The notes under the pieces: generated by a model | Told to the model about the DNA's origin: nothing | Databases searched by the model: none | What the model saw: the letters and a program-made list of their open reading frames with translations, nothing else | Source: Acidimicrobiaceae bacterium | Lineage (GTDB): Bacteria > Actinomycetota > Acidimicrobiia > Acidimicrobiales > RAAP-2 | DNA: 43,184 nt | Assembly: GCA_027355725.1 (NCBI GenBank) | Contig: DAIEHI010000032.1 | Location: 1 to 43,184, forward strand | Direction: 5' to 3' | Shown here: piece after piece, positions 1 to 9,772 of the stretch | Layout of the letters: each line of letters begins with the position of its first letter | How positions within the stretch are numbered: the first letter of the stretch is position 1 | Program-made: the position numbers and the translations under genes

Positions 1-792
1 GGAGAGGGCGAAGTCGTGCCAAAAATCAGGGAACTCTCGCACCCGCACGTGCTCGAGGCCGAGGGCGGCGACCCGCCGGGCGTCGGGGGCCAAGAGGTCA
101 TCTCCCCCGCCGACCACCAGTGTCGGGGGCAGGTCGCGCCAGCTGCCAAAGAGTGGCGACACTTCGGGATTGGCGAGGTCGGTCCCCGCGTACGCCGCGG
201 CACAAGCGGCGAGCCACTCAGGCGACAACAGCGGGTCGCGCGCGACGAGTTGTTCGTCGCGACCACGATCGAGCGACAAATCGAGCCAGGGCGACACGAG
301 CACCAAGGATCGAACGTCGTGGGGATCACGCTGCAATGCCGCGACGAGCGCCCCCGCGCCCGCCGAGTCGCCAAGCGCCACGACCGTTCGGCCCTCGAGA
401 CTTCGAAGCACCATCTCGACGTCATCCACTGCAGCGGGAGCACGATGTTCCGGCGCCAACCGGTAATTGACGCAGATCACCTCGGCGTCGAACGACGCGG
501 CCAAGTACGAACCAAGACCGTGACCCATGGCACCTGACCCCACGCAGTACCCACCACCGTGTACGTAGACGATCCTTCGACTCTTCTCCACGCGAAGTGG
601 CGTCAGCCGCTCACACGAAACGCCGGCGACCTCGATGGTCTCGACGGTGACGTCAAACAGGGGATGCGTGCCCATGATTGCGGCGCGCAACCGCGTGCGC
701 TGCTTGGCCCACGCCACCTCTGGATTGAACACGAGACGACGCACACTACGAAGGCCCATTCGCTGGACATGAGGCGGTATGCGAACGCTCAA
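1..792 (-). CDS. alpha/beta hydrolase, HSL-type esterase/lipase (C-terminus cut by window edge)
   Basis: Reading the minus strand from 792 gives an open frame that runs off the left edge. It contains VYVHGGGYCVGSG, the HGGG oxyanion-hole motif, and VVALGDSAGAGALVAAL, the GDSAG nucleophile elbow of the hormone-sensitive-lipase esterases. A C-terminal LFGSWRDLPPTLVVGGGDDLL segment carries the likely catalytic Asp, and a His lies near the edge (FPDFWHDF). These are usually cytoplasmic carboxylesterases acting on short acyl esters. The chosen start is TTG at 792, five bases after the serB stop; ATG at 759 is the alternative. No clear Shine-Dalgarno sequence is visible for either. It probably shares a transcript with serB. 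Natural substrate unknown. Confidence 0.85.
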   Translation of the reverse strand, partial: MSVRIPPHVQRMGLRSVRRLVFNPEVAWAKQRTRLRAAIMGTHPLFDVTVETIEVAGVSCERLTPLRVEKSRRIVYVHGGGYCVGSGAMGHGLGSYLAASFDAEVICVNYRLAPEHRAPAAVDDVEMVLRSLEGRTVVALGDSAGAGALVAALQRDPHDVRSLVLVSPWLDLSLDRGRDEQLVARDPLLSPEWLAACAAAYAGTDLANPEVSPLFGSWRDLPPTLVVGGGDDLLAPDARRVAALGLEHVRVREFPDFWHDFALS

Positions 793-797
793 GTTAC

Positions 798-1976
798 TTA
801 GGTGTCTATCTCTTCTCGGCTGATACCCAGAAAGTACAACACGGCGTCGAGGTACGGCACTGAGAGGGCGGCGTCTGCGTGTTCACGCACGACCGGCTTC
901 GCGTTGAAGGCAATCCCGAGACCCGCCACCGAGATCATGTCGATGTCGTTCGCACCGTCGCCGACGGCCACAGTCTGCTCAAGGGGGACCCCGACCTCAC
1001 TGGCGAAGCGCTCGAGCGCGCGAGCTTTCGCGGCTCGGTCCACAATGGGTGCCGCGAGTCGACCCGTCAGCCTGCCATCGACGATCTCGAGAACATTCGC
1101 CTCAAGGTAGTCAACGTGCAACTCGGCGAGCAGCGGCGCCAGCACCTCTACGAATCCTCCCGAGACCACTGCGGGCACGTAACCCAATCGATGCAACGTG
1201 CGAAGGAGCGTGCGTGCCCCCGGGGTGAGCGTCAATTTCGCACGAACCTCGTCGATCACCGATTCGGGTAGTCCCTTCAACAGCGCCACCCTGCGACGCA
1301 GCGACTCGGCGAAGTCAATCTCGCCAGCCATCGCGGCTTCGGTGATCTTGGAGACCTCATCAGCGCATCCGCACGCGTCGGCAAGCAGATCGATGACCTC
1401 GTTCTTCAAGAGCGTCGAATCCGCATCCATGACCACGAGGTGCTTCGCTCGTCGGTGAAGTCCGGCTCGCTGCACGGCGAGGTCGAGCCCCGCGTCCTTG
1501 GCCACCGGCGTCAAAGCCTCTCGAAGACCACTGTTCTCGTTGCAGCGCACCACCAGCTCATAGCAATCAACTGGGTACGTCGCAAGGTGCACGATGCGCT
1601 CACAGGTTGAGCCATCGTGCGCAATCGCCTCAAAGACGCTGTTCAGTTGTTCGGCACTGATGGACGTTGCGAGCAGCGTGACGAGGAGGCGCCCACCATG
1701 CACGACCTCACTCGGTGTCGCACGCTCGACGGTCGCACTGATACCGCGCCCCTCGATGTCGCGCAGTTGAAGCGCCGCGCGGATCGCGTCAGGGCCGAGG
1801 GTGTCATCGACCACGACCTCAGCACACAGCACGAGCGCTCCGCGAATCGTTATCTGGCCCACATCGATCAACTGTGCGTTCTGTGCACTCAACGAAGAAA
1901 GGGCGGCGAACAACTCGGCGCCGACACCAACGCGGTCCGGCCCACTCACCGTCACGAGATACGCCGATTTTGCCAT
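798..1976 (-). CDS. serB: phosphoserine phosphatase SerB with two N-terminal ACT-like domains
   Basis: This cytoplasmic enzyme removes phosphate from O-phosphoserine, the last step of serine synthesis. The 392-residue product begins with a GPDRVGVGAEL ACT-like domain (about residues 4-85). A second ACT-like region follows (about 95-170), then a HAD phosphatase domain. HAD motif I is MDADSTLLKNEVIDLLA with the nucleophile Asp, motif II is VVSGGF, and motif III/IV is GDGANDIDM. The two-ACT layout and length match mycobacterial-type SerB, in which ACT domains bind amino acids for feedback control. A -10 element ends six bases before the ATG, so the mRNA is probably leaderless. The hydrolase gene follows five bases downstream. 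Confidence 0.95.
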   Translation of the reverse strand: MAKSAYLVTVSGPDRVGVGAELFAALSSLSAQNAQLIDVGQITIRGALVLCAEVVVDDTLGPDAIRAALQLRDIEGRGISATVERATPSEVVHGGRLLVTLLATSISAEQLNSVFEAIAHDGSTCERIVHLATYPVDCYELVVRCNENSGLREALTPVAKDAGLDLAVQRAGLHRRAKHLVVMDADSTLLKNEVIDLLADACGCADEVSKITEAAMAGEIDFAESLRRRVALLKGLPESVIDEVRAKLTLTPGARTLLRTLHRLGYVPAVVSGGFVEVLAPLLAELHVDYLEANVLEIVDGRLTGRLAAPIVDRAAKARALERFASEVGVPLEQTVAVGDGANDIDMISVAGLGIAFNAKPVVREHADAALSVPYLDAVLYFLGISREEIDT

Positions 1977-1988
1977 GTCAAGAGCGTA
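1977..1988 (-). promoter_or_regulatory. -10 element of serB, leaderless type
   Basis: On the minus strand TACGCT (1983-1988) is followed by exactly six bases and then the serB ATG. A -10 hexamer at that distance puts the transcription start at the A of the start codon. No convincing -35 is seen, which is common in actinobacteria. Confidence 0.55.
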
Positions 1989-2023
1989 GAGCCTCGAGCG
2001 AGCGCTGCGGGGAGCACTTCGAA

Positions 2024-3298
2024 TCAGTCGAGCCCCTCGCTCGAGCGAAGTTCTCGAACGCGCGCGACGTTGACGTCGGTGCTCGCATCAAAGCGCCACA
2101 GGGACGGTAGGGCCAGTGCGACCACACCCACCGACCCCGTACAGGCGAGTCCACCGAAGGTGAGTGAGAAACGAAGTGTGGTCCACGCTGCCATCACGCC
2201 GGCGCGAAACTGCCCCGCGGTCGGGCCGAGGGAGTAGGAGATCATCTCGATGCCAGCCATGCGTCCGCGCATGTCTGGCGCGATTGACTCATTCCACATC
2301 GTCGTACGAAAAATGCCGCTGACGGCGTCAGCGCCGCCGCCGACGGCGAGTCCGAACAGGACCAGCCAGAGCGAGGACGAGTAGCCGAAGATGGCGATAC
2401 CCAGGCCCCAAATTGCCGCTGAGATCACCACCGCGCGTCCGTAGCGGCGTACCCGCTTGGTCCAATTTGAGCTCAAGGTCGCCACCAATGCCCCAACGGG
2501 CAGACCGCAGTACAGCAGCGCGAGTGCGTAACTCTCGTGAAAGCGCTCCGCCACGAAGGGCAGCATCACGACCGGGAATGCCAGCAGCATCGCGAGCAGG
2601 TCTATGACATAGGTGCCAATGATGTCGGGCCGAGAAAAGGTGTAGCGAAGACCCGACCACAACGCGGCGAAATCGCCATCGTCGAATTTCGTGCTCGGGC
2701 CGGTCACGTGAAGACTGAAGAGCAGTCCGAGCGAGAACGTGAACGTCACCAGGTTGAGTGCGTACACCGACGATGCCCCGACTGACACCGCGAGCAGACC
2801 GCCCGCCGACGGACCGATGATCGACGCAATGTAGTAGCGGATGTTCACCAGCACCGACGACGCGCGTTGCAGTTCATGGGGCACGAGCACCTGATTGAGC
2901 GCTTCAATACTGGGCCGCTGCAAGCTCGAGGCGAACGTCGCCACGAGGGCGTTCGCGAAGAGGACCCACACCGTGGGGTGGGCGAGGGACGCATTGAGAA
3001 AGAGCAGCCCGGTCGTCAACATCAAGAGCAGTTCCATGGCGATGATCAACCGCCGACGATTCATCCGGTCGGCGAGGACGCCGCCGTAGAGGCCAAACAA
3101 GACCAGTGGCACGAACTCGACCAGCCCCAACGCCCCAACGTCAAAGGGTGAATTCGTGAGCTGTTTCAACTGAAAGGGCACCGCGACGTAGGTCGCTTGA
3201 CTGCCGAGTGCCGTCACCAAACCCGCAATGTAGAGACGCCGGTACTGCGCGGAGGCTCGCAGCGGTGTGAGGTCGACGCCGAATGAACGCCTAGGCAT
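2024..3298 (-). CDS. MFS transporter, EntS/MFS_3-like exporter
   Basis: The roughly 424-residue protein is strongly hydrophobic with about twelve membrane segments. It carries the MFS loop 2-3 signature in the form GLYGGVLADRMNRRRLI. The arrangement resembles the MFS_3 family (enterobactin exporter EntS and macrolide efflux proteins), so a proton-driven drug or metabolite exporter in the inner membrane is likely; the cargo cannot be told. The ATG at 3298 overlaps the stop of the upstream acyltransferase gene by eight bases (ATGCCTAG), which implies translational coupling; GTG at 3307 is an alternative start. The gene ends 47 bases before serB starts, and serB has its own promoter. Confidence 0.88.
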   Translation of the reverse strand: MPRRSFGVDLTPLRASAQYRRLYIAGLVTALGSQATYVAVPFQLKQLTNSPFDVGALGLVEFVPLVLFGLYGGVLADRMNRRRLIIAMELLLMLTTGLLFLNASLAHPTVWVLFANALVATFASSLQRPSIEALNQVLVPHELQRASSVLVNIRYYIASIIGPSAGGLLAVSVGASSVYALNLVTFTFSLGLLFSLHVTGPSTKFDDGDFAALWSGLRYTFSRPDIIGTYVIDLLAMLLAFPVVMLPFVAERFHESYALALLYCGLPVGALVATLSSNWTKRVRRYGRAVVISAAIWGLGIAIFGYSSSLWLVLFGLAVGGGADAVSGIFRTTMWNESIAPDMRGRMAGIEMISYSLGPTAGQFRAGVMAAWTTLRFSLTFGGLACTGSVGVVALALPSLWRFDASTDVNVARVRELRSSEGLD

Positions 3299-3935
3299 CG
3301 CCCGCACCCGGCTGCCACCCCGCCGCCGGGTCGTAGTGGCGCAAGATCTTTGCGGGTACGCCGCCTATCACGACATGATCGGGGAATGTGCCGCGCACCA
3401 CAGCGCCGGCCGCCACAACAGTGTTTCGTCCGAGGACCGTGCCGGGAAGGATGACGGCGTTGGCCCCGATCCAACTTCCCGACCCGATGCTGACCGCCGC
3501 TTCATGGGGCGTCTGCCAGCCGATTGGCTCATCGGGATCGTCATAGGAATGGTTCTGGTCGGTGATGTACACGTAGGGTCCCGTTTGTATTTCGTCACCA
3601 AGGGTGATCGACCAGTGACCGATGATGTGCGATCCTCGACCGATCACGCACTTCTTGCCAATGGAGACCACCGGGCACGTGAGCATCTTCTGATCACCAT
3701 TGATGCCGGCCGTTAGACAGACGTTAGGACCCACCAGGGTCTCATCACCGATCGATAAGTAGCGCTCGTTGTAGACAACGCCCTGGGGTGCCATCAGCGC
3801 TGCTCGGTCACCGAAGTAGTGAAAGCGCTTCGCGTAGGGATCACTAGGCCCAACCGTGGCGACCTCGTTCAGGTACTGGCGCGTCCAGCGCACCGCCGCG
3901 CCCAAGGAGTGTCGAAAGTGAAGGCGTGCGCTCAC
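3291..3935 (-). CDS. left-handed beta-helix (hexapeptide-repeat) acyltransferase
   Basis: About 214 residues. The central part shows the hexapeptide periodicity of LbH acyltransferases (SIGDETLVGPNVCLTAG, ITLGDEIQTGPYVYITDQNHSY, SIGSGSWIGANAVILPG, VLGRNTVVAAGAVV). It ends with FPDHVVIGGVPAKILR, typical of maltose/galactoside O-acetyltransferase and WbbJ-like enzymes. The DQNHSY segment holds the likely catalytic His. It would transfer an acetyl or other acyl group from CoA to a sugar or small metabolite. The frame stays open upstream to 4115, but that stretch overlaps the divergent monooxygenase and reads as an artefact. GTG at 3935 is chosen because a TAGCGT -10 element lies seven bases before it. 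Coupled to the exporter downstream. Confidence 0.85.
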   Translation of the reverse strand: MSARLHFRHSLGAAVRWTRQYLNEVATVGPSDPYAKRFHYFGDRAALMAPQGVVYNERYLSIGDETLVGPNVCLTAGINGDQKMLTCPVVSIGKKCVIGRGSHIIGHWSITLGDEIQTGPYVYITDQNHSYDDPDEPIGWQTPHEAAVSIGSGSWIGANAVILPGTVLGRNTVVAAGAVVRGTFPDHVVIGGVPAKILRHYDPAAGWQPGAGDA

Positions 3936-3948
3936 CCGAGTCACGCTA
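3936..3948 (-). promoter_or_regulatory. -10 element of the acyltransferase-exporter pair
   Basis: TAGCGT at 3943-3948 on the minus strand is followed by seven bases and the GTG at 3935. It is back-to-back with the monooxygenase -10 element at 3982-3987, so this is a compact divergent promoter region. Confidence 0.4.
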
Positions 3949-3981
3949 TCGTGAACGCCCTGGCAACCACTCTTTGATGTG

Positions 3982-3993
3982 TAACGTCGAGAG
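3982..3993 (+). promoter_or_regulatory. -10 element of the flavin monooxygenase gene, leaderless type
   Basis: TAACGT (3982-3987) is followed by six bases and ATG at 3994. A partial -35 match (CTGGCA, 3960-3965) lies 16 bases upstream. Confidence 0.5.
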
Positions 3994-5439
3994 ATGGTGC
4001 TGAACGTTGCGATCATTGGATCGGGTTTCGCGGGCCTGGGTGCCGCGATACGACTTCGACAAGCCGGAATCGACGACCTCGCGATCTTCGAGAGGGCGAG
4101 CGACCTTGGGGGCACCTGGCGAGATAATTCCTATCCCGGTTGTCGCTGCGATGTGGCGAGCAATCTCTATTCGTTCTCGTTCGCCGCCAATCCCCGATGG
4201 TCCAACACCTTTAGCTACCAACCCGAGATCTGGCGCTACCTTCAAGACGTCGCATCGAAGTACGACCTTCGTCCACTCATCAAGTTCAACCACGACGTGA
4301 CCGATATCACCTTTGACACCAGCGCGAATCTCTGGACGATTACAACGAGCCAGGGCCTCTACGTCGCACGGTGCGTCATTCTCGCGACAGGTGGACTTGC
4401 CGAGCCGCGTCTGCCCGAGATCGCGGGGATCGACACATTCGAAGGGCCGATCATGCACACCGCGCGCTGGCAGACTTCGCTCGATCTCGTGGGCAAGCGG
4501 GTCGCCGTGATTGGCACGGGGGCAAGCGCGATTCAGACGGTTCCGCAGATCGCCTCGATTGTCGGACACCTTGACGTCTTTCAGCGCACGCCGTCATGGG
4601 TACTACCCCACCAGGGCCATCCGGTACTCGAACGCACCAAGCGTCTCTTCGCAGCCCTACCGCTCGCTCAGAAACTGAACCGTGCCTACGGCTACTGGAA
4701 GCGCGAACTGCTACTGCTCGGATTCGTGAAGGATCCTGCACGAATGACGAGGGCCGAGACCATTGCGCGTGAGCATCTGGAGCGACAAGTCAACGACGCC
4801 GAACTGCGCGCAAAATTGACACCCTCGTACCGGTTGGGTTGCAAGCGAGTTCTCTTGAGCAATGACTACTACCCCGCGCTCGTTCGCGAAAACGTCGATC
4901 TCATCACCCAGTCCATCGAGTGCGTCGAGCCTCGAGGTGTACGCACCTCGGACGGTCGGCTGCATGAGTGTGATGTCATCATCGCCGCGACCGGATTCTT
5001 CGTCACCGACAACCCAATGGGGGAGAAGGTTCATTCAACGAGTGGTGCACCCCTGTCTGACGCGTGGCGCGGGAACATGGCGCACTACAAGGGCACCATG
5101 TTCCCGGGCTTCCCGAATCTGTTCATGTTGAGCGGACCGAACACTTCACTCGGACATTCATCGATCATCTTCATGCTGGAGAGTCAACTGAACTACGTGC
5201 TGAGCGCGATACAACGCGCGCTGAGCAGTAACTCGCTCCTAGAACCAACGAGCGAAGCGGCGCAACGTTGGACGTCATCGTTGCAAGAGAAACTCCCTGG
5301 CACCGTATGGGGCACCGGCTGTTCGAGCTGGTATCTGAACGAAAGCGGTCGTAACACCACGATTTGGCCCGACTTCACGTTCAAGTTCCGTGCGCAGACC
5401 CGCCGATTCGAGCCGCGCGATCACGTGAGCACACGCTAG
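3994..5439 (+). CDS. flavin-containing monooxygenase, Baeyer-Villiger type
   Basis: The 481-residue protein begins with the FAD dinucleotide-binding motif IIGSGFAGLGAAIRL. It continues with the ERASDLGGTWRDNSYPGCRCD segment typical of group B flavoprotein monooxygenases. FEGPIMHTARW fits the Baeyer-Villiger fingerprint F-x-G-x3-H-x3-W exactly. The second Rossmann motif for NADPH is VAVIGTGASAIQ. The family oxidises ketones to esters or lactones, or N- and S-containing compounds, using NADPH and O2. The substrate is unknown. The gene diverges from the acyltransferase and converges on recA with 26 bases between the stop codons. Confidence 0.92.
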   Translation: MVLNVAIIGSGFAGLGAAIRLRQAGIDDLAIFERASDLGGTWRDNSYPGCRCDVASNLYSFSFAANPRWSNTFSYQPEIWRYLQDVASKYDLRPLIKFNHDVTDITFDTSANLWTITTSQGLYVARCVILATGGLAEPRLPEIAGIDTFEGPIMHTARWQTSLDLVGKRVAVIGTGASAIQTVPQIASIVGHLDVFQRTPSWVLPHQGHPVLERTKRLFAALPLAQKLNRAYGYWKRELLLLGFVKDPARMTRAETIAREHLERQVNDAELRAKLTPSYRLGCKRVLLSNDYYPALVRENVDLITQSIECVEPRGVRTSDGRLHECDVIIAATGFFVTDNPMGEKVHSTSGAPLSDAWRGNMAHYKGTMFPGFPNLFMLSGPNTSLGHSSIIFMLESQLNYVLSAIQRALSSNSLLEPTSEAAQRWTSSLQEKLPGTVWGTGCSSWYLNESGRNTTIWPDFTFKFRAQTRRFEPRDHVSTR

Positions 5440-5465
5440 GCCCACCAGGCTCATGCGCTCGAGTG

Positions 5466-6521
<1,056 letters not shown>

Positions 6522-6602
6522 TGCTGTCTCCTTGTTCTTTGTCATGTGGGCACGCTATTGGTACCCCGTGACATCGGTCGTCTCCGCTTGGGATTACGGT
6601 AC

Positions 6603-6620
6603 TACGAACAAGTGTTCGTA
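6603..6620 (-). promoter_or_regulatory. LexA (SOS) box upstream of recA
   Basis: TACGAACAAGTGTTCGTA is a near-perfect palindrome. Its core GAAC-AAGT-GTTC (6606-6617) matches the known actinobacterial/Gram-positive LexA consensus GAAC-N4-GTTC. It lies between the esterase stop and the recA start, so recA is probably LexA-repressed and has its own promoter here. Confidence 0.88.
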
Positions 6621-6680
6621 AGGTGGATTTCTTTCGCTTTCGTGAATCCACTTCACTTTCCACCCCCTTGGCTTCAGGAG

Positions 6681-7910
6681 TCAATCAGTCAGCGATTGGT
6701 ACACGAGTTGCTGTAAGTCACGGCGAATCGGATAGGTCCCGCTCGGCAGCAATTGCGTGAAGAAGCTCACCGTCAGGTCCTCAACGGGGTCGACCCAGAA
6801 CGCCGTCGACGCCGCGCCTCCCCACCCGTAGGTGCCCTCAGAGACCAGACTCTTGTTCTTCAACCGATCGGTCATCACCGAGAAGCCGAGGCCGAAACCA
6901 ACCCCCGCGTAGTCCACCTCGGAGAACGAGTCAGTGGCGATCCCCTCGAGGTCGACGCCACCCGCCAGGTGATTCTCGGTCATGAGTTCAAGCGTGCGAC
7001 TCGACACGAGACGATGTCCATCCAGTTCACCTCCGCCGAGCAGCATGGTCATGAACCGGTTGTAGTCGTGCGCGCTCGAGAGCAGACCGCCGCCGCCGCC
7101 GAGGATTCGCGGGAAGTGCAACACCGTGTTCGCCAAATCCTCATAGGGCACCGAGTCCCCCTTCGAAGGGACGTAGAGCATCGAGAGCCGGTCAGCCTTC
7201 TCTGGAGGACACCACCAGTCGGTGTCAGACATCCCGAGCGGATCGAGGATGCGCGTGCGAAAGAACTCATCGAGCGCGACCCCACTCCACAGTTCAATGA
7301 GTCGTCCAAGTACGTCAGTCGCCACTGAGTAGTTCCAACGACTGCCCGGCTGGAAGAGCAGTGGACTCGAGCACCAATCATCGACAGCCTGGGCGAGGTC
7401 GGCACCCTTCGCGAACCCGAAGTCGTATCCCTTGGCCCGATAGATCGCGTCGACCGGGTGGATGTAGTTGAAGCCGTAGGTGAGACCGCTCGTGTGTGAC
7501 AGGAGATGATGGATCCGCACCGGCCCCGTCGCGGGGACGCTCACCGGGCTCGAGGGCGGACCCGAGACGTAGACGCGAGGTTCCCTCAGTGCGTCAATCC
7601 AGTTGCCCGCGTCATCGTTGAGGTCGAACTTGCCCTCTTCGTACAGCATCATCGCCGCGATGGAGGTGAGGGGCTTTGTCATTGAGTAGATGCGCCAAAT
7701 GGTGTCGTCGGTGACCTCGAGACCGTTCTCTCGGTCACGGTGACCACCCTTACCGACCCAGGCCAACTCCCCCGCGCGTGAGACCGTCGCCAACCAGCCA
7801 CTCAGTCGGCGATCCTTGACGTAGTGATCGAAGTGGGTCGAAATCCTCTCGAGCCTCTCGGGGTCGAAGCCAAGGAACTTCGGATCAACTCGAACTTCTA
7901 ATGACGACAT
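6681..7910 (-). CDS. beta-lactamase-fold serine hydrolase, EstB-like esterase
   Basis: About 409 residues of the class C beta-lactamase/EstB esterase family. The S-x-x-K nucleophile motif is IYSMTKPLTS, and the Tyr motif appears as WNYSVATDVLGRLIE, the Y-S-x form common in EstB-type esterases. The C-terminal GFGLGFSVM and TYGWGGAASTAFWVDP segments are typical. There is no signal peptide, so it is likely cytoplasmic. It would hydrolyse esters rather than beta-lactams. The start is ATG 7910 (MSSLEVRVD), with GTG 7916 as alternative. It sits between cinA and recA, a place often held by small regulators in actinobacteria, and ends 60 bases before the SOS box. Confidence 0.88.
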   Translation of the reverse strand: MSSLEVRVDPKFLGFDPERLERISTHFDHYVKDRRLSGWLATVSRAGELAWVGKGGHRDRENGLEVTDDTIWRIYSMTKPLTSIAAMMLYEEGKFDLNDDAGNWIDALREPRVYVSGPPSSPVSVPATGPVRIHHLLSHTSGLTYGFNYIHPVDAIYRAKGYDFGFAKGADLAQAVDDWCSSPLLFQPGSRWNYSVATDVLGRLIELWSGVALDEFFRTRILDPLGMSDTDWWCPPEKADRLSMLYVPSKGDSVPYEDLANTVLHFPRILGGGGGLLSSAHDYNRFMTMLLGGGELDGHRLVSSRTLELMTENHLAGGVDLEGIATDSFSEVDYAGVGFGLGFSVMTDRLKNKSLVSEGTYGWGGAASTAFWVDPVEDLTVSFFTQLLPSGTYPIRRDLQQLVYQSLTD

Positions 7911-7950
7911 GGCCACCCCACTCTCTAGGCCGAGACTACGTGCTCTCGCA

Positions 7951-9210
7951 TCAGCTCAGTGCGTCGAGCTCGCGGCGTAGTGCGTCGAGTGCACTGATCG
8001 CGCTGTACGCGCGTACACGAGGCCGGTCGCCCGGGAGGTGAAGTGCGACCTCGTGGGTCACGTCACCAATGGCGATGCCGACAAAGACGGTGCCCGCGGG
8101 CTGACCATCTTGCTCCTCGGGTCCCGCGACACCCGTCACGCTCAGACCAATGTCGGCCCCGAGTACTCGACGTACGCCCAGTGCCATGGCTCGTGCCGCA
8201 TCGGCGCTGACGACCGGACCCCGCGGCACGCCGAGGAGGTCGAACTTGACCTCAGAGGCGTAACTGACAATGCCACCGCGAAACCACTGCGACGCTCCCG
8301 CAACTCCAACGAGGCGACTCGCGATGAGCCCTCCGGTCACTGACTCCGCGACCGCGAGTGAGTCGCCGCGATCGATGAGACGCGTCGCGATTGCGTGTTC
8401 CATCGTCTCTTCATCGATGCCGAAGATGATGTCGCCCAACTTCTCATTGATGAGTGCGCGCACCTCATGCTCTTCGTGCTCGAGCAGACGCTCGGCGTGT
8501 TGGGCGTCGTCACCACGAGCCGTGACGCGAACTTTGATGCCCTCGATTCCTGAGGCGAGGAACGCAATCGTCACGCGCTCGTCGTCGCTCAGTGCATCAA
8601 AACGCTCACCCACCGCTTCGGCGAGCGCGGATTCGCTGGCGCCCCAGGTGCGAAGCACCCGACTCGCGATGACCGAACTGCGCCCCGATGCACGCTCGCG
8701 CGCGAGCAGATCCGGCAAGATGGCGCGCTCGAACATCTCTGACATCTCATAGGGAACGCCCGGCACCGCGTAGACCACTTTGAGTCCGACCGGACAGATG
8801 AGTCCTGGTGCAGTGCCTCGAGCCTGGGGGATGATCGAGGCCCCTCGGGGCACGTCGGCCTGCAGAAGATTGTTGTCGGGCATTGTCCGTCCGCGCGAGG
8901 CGAACATGGCACGAATCGTCTCGATGATGTGTGGATCACGCTCGAGGGGTACGTTCATCACCTCGGCGAGCGCCGCACGGGTTATGTCGTCCTGGGTGGG
9001 GCCGAGTCCCCCACAGACAATGACCGCGTCGCTTCGAGCGAGTGCGGTACGAAACGCCAGCACGATTCGTTCGTGGTTGTCACCAACGTGCTGGTGGAAG
9101 TGCGACGTGATGCCGTTGGCGGCGAGTTGCTCACCGAGCCACTGTGAGTTGGTGTCGGGGATCTGTCCGAGGAGCAACTCAGTGCCCACGGCCACGATTT
9201 CAACGCGCAT
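7951..9210 (-). CDS. cinA: CinA: molybdopterin-binding-like domain plus PncC nicotinamide-nucleotide amidase domain
   Basis: About 419 residues. The N-terminal domain starts VEIVAVGTELLLGQIPDTNS and contains VIVCGGLGPTQDDITR, both hallmarks of the MoaB/CinA fold (ADP-ribose pyrophosphatase-like activity in some members). The C-terminal domain holds AVAESVTGGLIASRLV and LSVTGVAGPE, the PncC deamidase that recycles nicotinamide mononucleotide. The ATG at 9210 overlaps the end of pgsA by eleven bases, so translation is coupled; the longer start at 9231 lies wholly inside pgsA. In many actinobacteria cinA lies just before recA, as nearly here. Confidence 0.95.
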   Translation of the reverse strand: MRVEIVAVGTELLLGQIPDTNSQWLGEQLAANGITSHFHQHVGDNHERIVLAFRTALARSDAVIVCGGLGPTQDDITRAALAEVMNVPLERDPHIIETIRAMFASRGRTMPDNNLLQADVPRGASIIPQARGTAPGLICPVGLKVVYAVPGVPYEMSEMFERAILPDLLARERASGRSSVIASRVLRTWGASESALAEAVGERFDALSDDERVTIAFLASGIEGIKVRVTARGDDAQHAERLLEHEEHEVRALINEKLGDIIFGIDEETMEHAIATRLIDRGDSLAVAESVTGGLIASRLVGVAGASQWFRGGIVSYASEVKFDLLGVPRGPVVSADAARAMALGVRRVLGADIGLSVTGVAGPEEQDGQPAGTVFVGIAIGDVTHEVALHLPGDRPRVRAYSAISALDALRRELDALS

Positions 9211-9772
9211 TGAACTGCTTTCGACCGTCAACGAAGTAGCGCCAGCCGGTGTAGATGGTCATCACCGTTGCGATCCAGATGGTGAGCACACCGATCCATT
9301 CGTGGTGCGCGGTCCAAGGGATCACACAAAAGGCGATCGCCCAATCCTGAACGAAGGTCTTCCACTTGGCAATCTGACTCGCCGGGATCGAGATGCCTCG
9401 GCGTGCCATTCGACTTCGATAGATGCTCATCCAGACTTCGCGCAGGGTGATGATGAGCGCTGGCACGATGAAGCTCTTCAGTCCGTGCGGCCGAGAGATC
9501 ACCAGCGCGTAGAGGCCGCCAAGGACGATCACCTTGTCGGCGAGCGGGTCGAGGAAGGCACCCGAGGTCGTCGTGCCGTGACGACGAGCGACGATCCCAT
9601 CGAAATAGTCCGACGCTGCCGCGAGAAAGCCAACGAGCGTCGTCCACCACGAAATGCGATTCACCACGATCATGTAGATGAACACGGGCGCGACCAGTAG
9701 GCGAAACGTGGTCATGAGATTCGCCGGGGTCAACAGGGCGGTCTCTCCGTAGGTGCGGTCGTCAGTCTTCAT
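9200..9772 (-). CDS. pgsA: CDP-alcohol phosphatidyltransferase, phosphatidylglycerophosphate synthase
   Basis: This 190-residue membrane enzyme joins CDP-diacylglycerol and glycerol-3-phosphate to make phosphatidylglycerol phosphate. It carries the CDP-alcohol phosphotransferase motif in full: D-YFDGIVAR, then eight residues, then GAFLDPLAD. Several hydrophobic segments surround it (MTTFRLLVAPVFIYMIVV, IGVLTIWIATVMTIY). The length fits PgsA. The start ATG overlaps the rimO stop by four bases (ATGA) and its end overlaps cinA, so rimO-pgsA-cinA form a coupled operon, as in many actinobacteria. Confidence 0.93.
   Translation of the reverse strand: MKTDDRTYGETALLTPANLMTTFRLLVAPVFIYMIVVNRISWWTTLVGFLAAASDYFDGIVARRHGTTTSGAFLDPLADKVIVLGGLYALVISRPHGLKSFIVPALIITLREVWMSIYRSRMARRGISIPASQIAKWKTFVQDWAIAFCVIPWTAHHEWIGVLTIWIATVMTIYTGWRYFVDGRKQFNAR

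Noticed and set aside
16..801. Several plus-strand frames at the left end
   Set aside because: They are shadows of the minus-strand alpha/beta hydrolase, which has HGGG and GDSAG motifs.
6681..7910. True beta-lactamase giving drug resistance
   Set aside because: The Tyr motif is Y-S-V rather than Y-x-N, there is no signal peptide, and the pattern fits EstB-type esterases.
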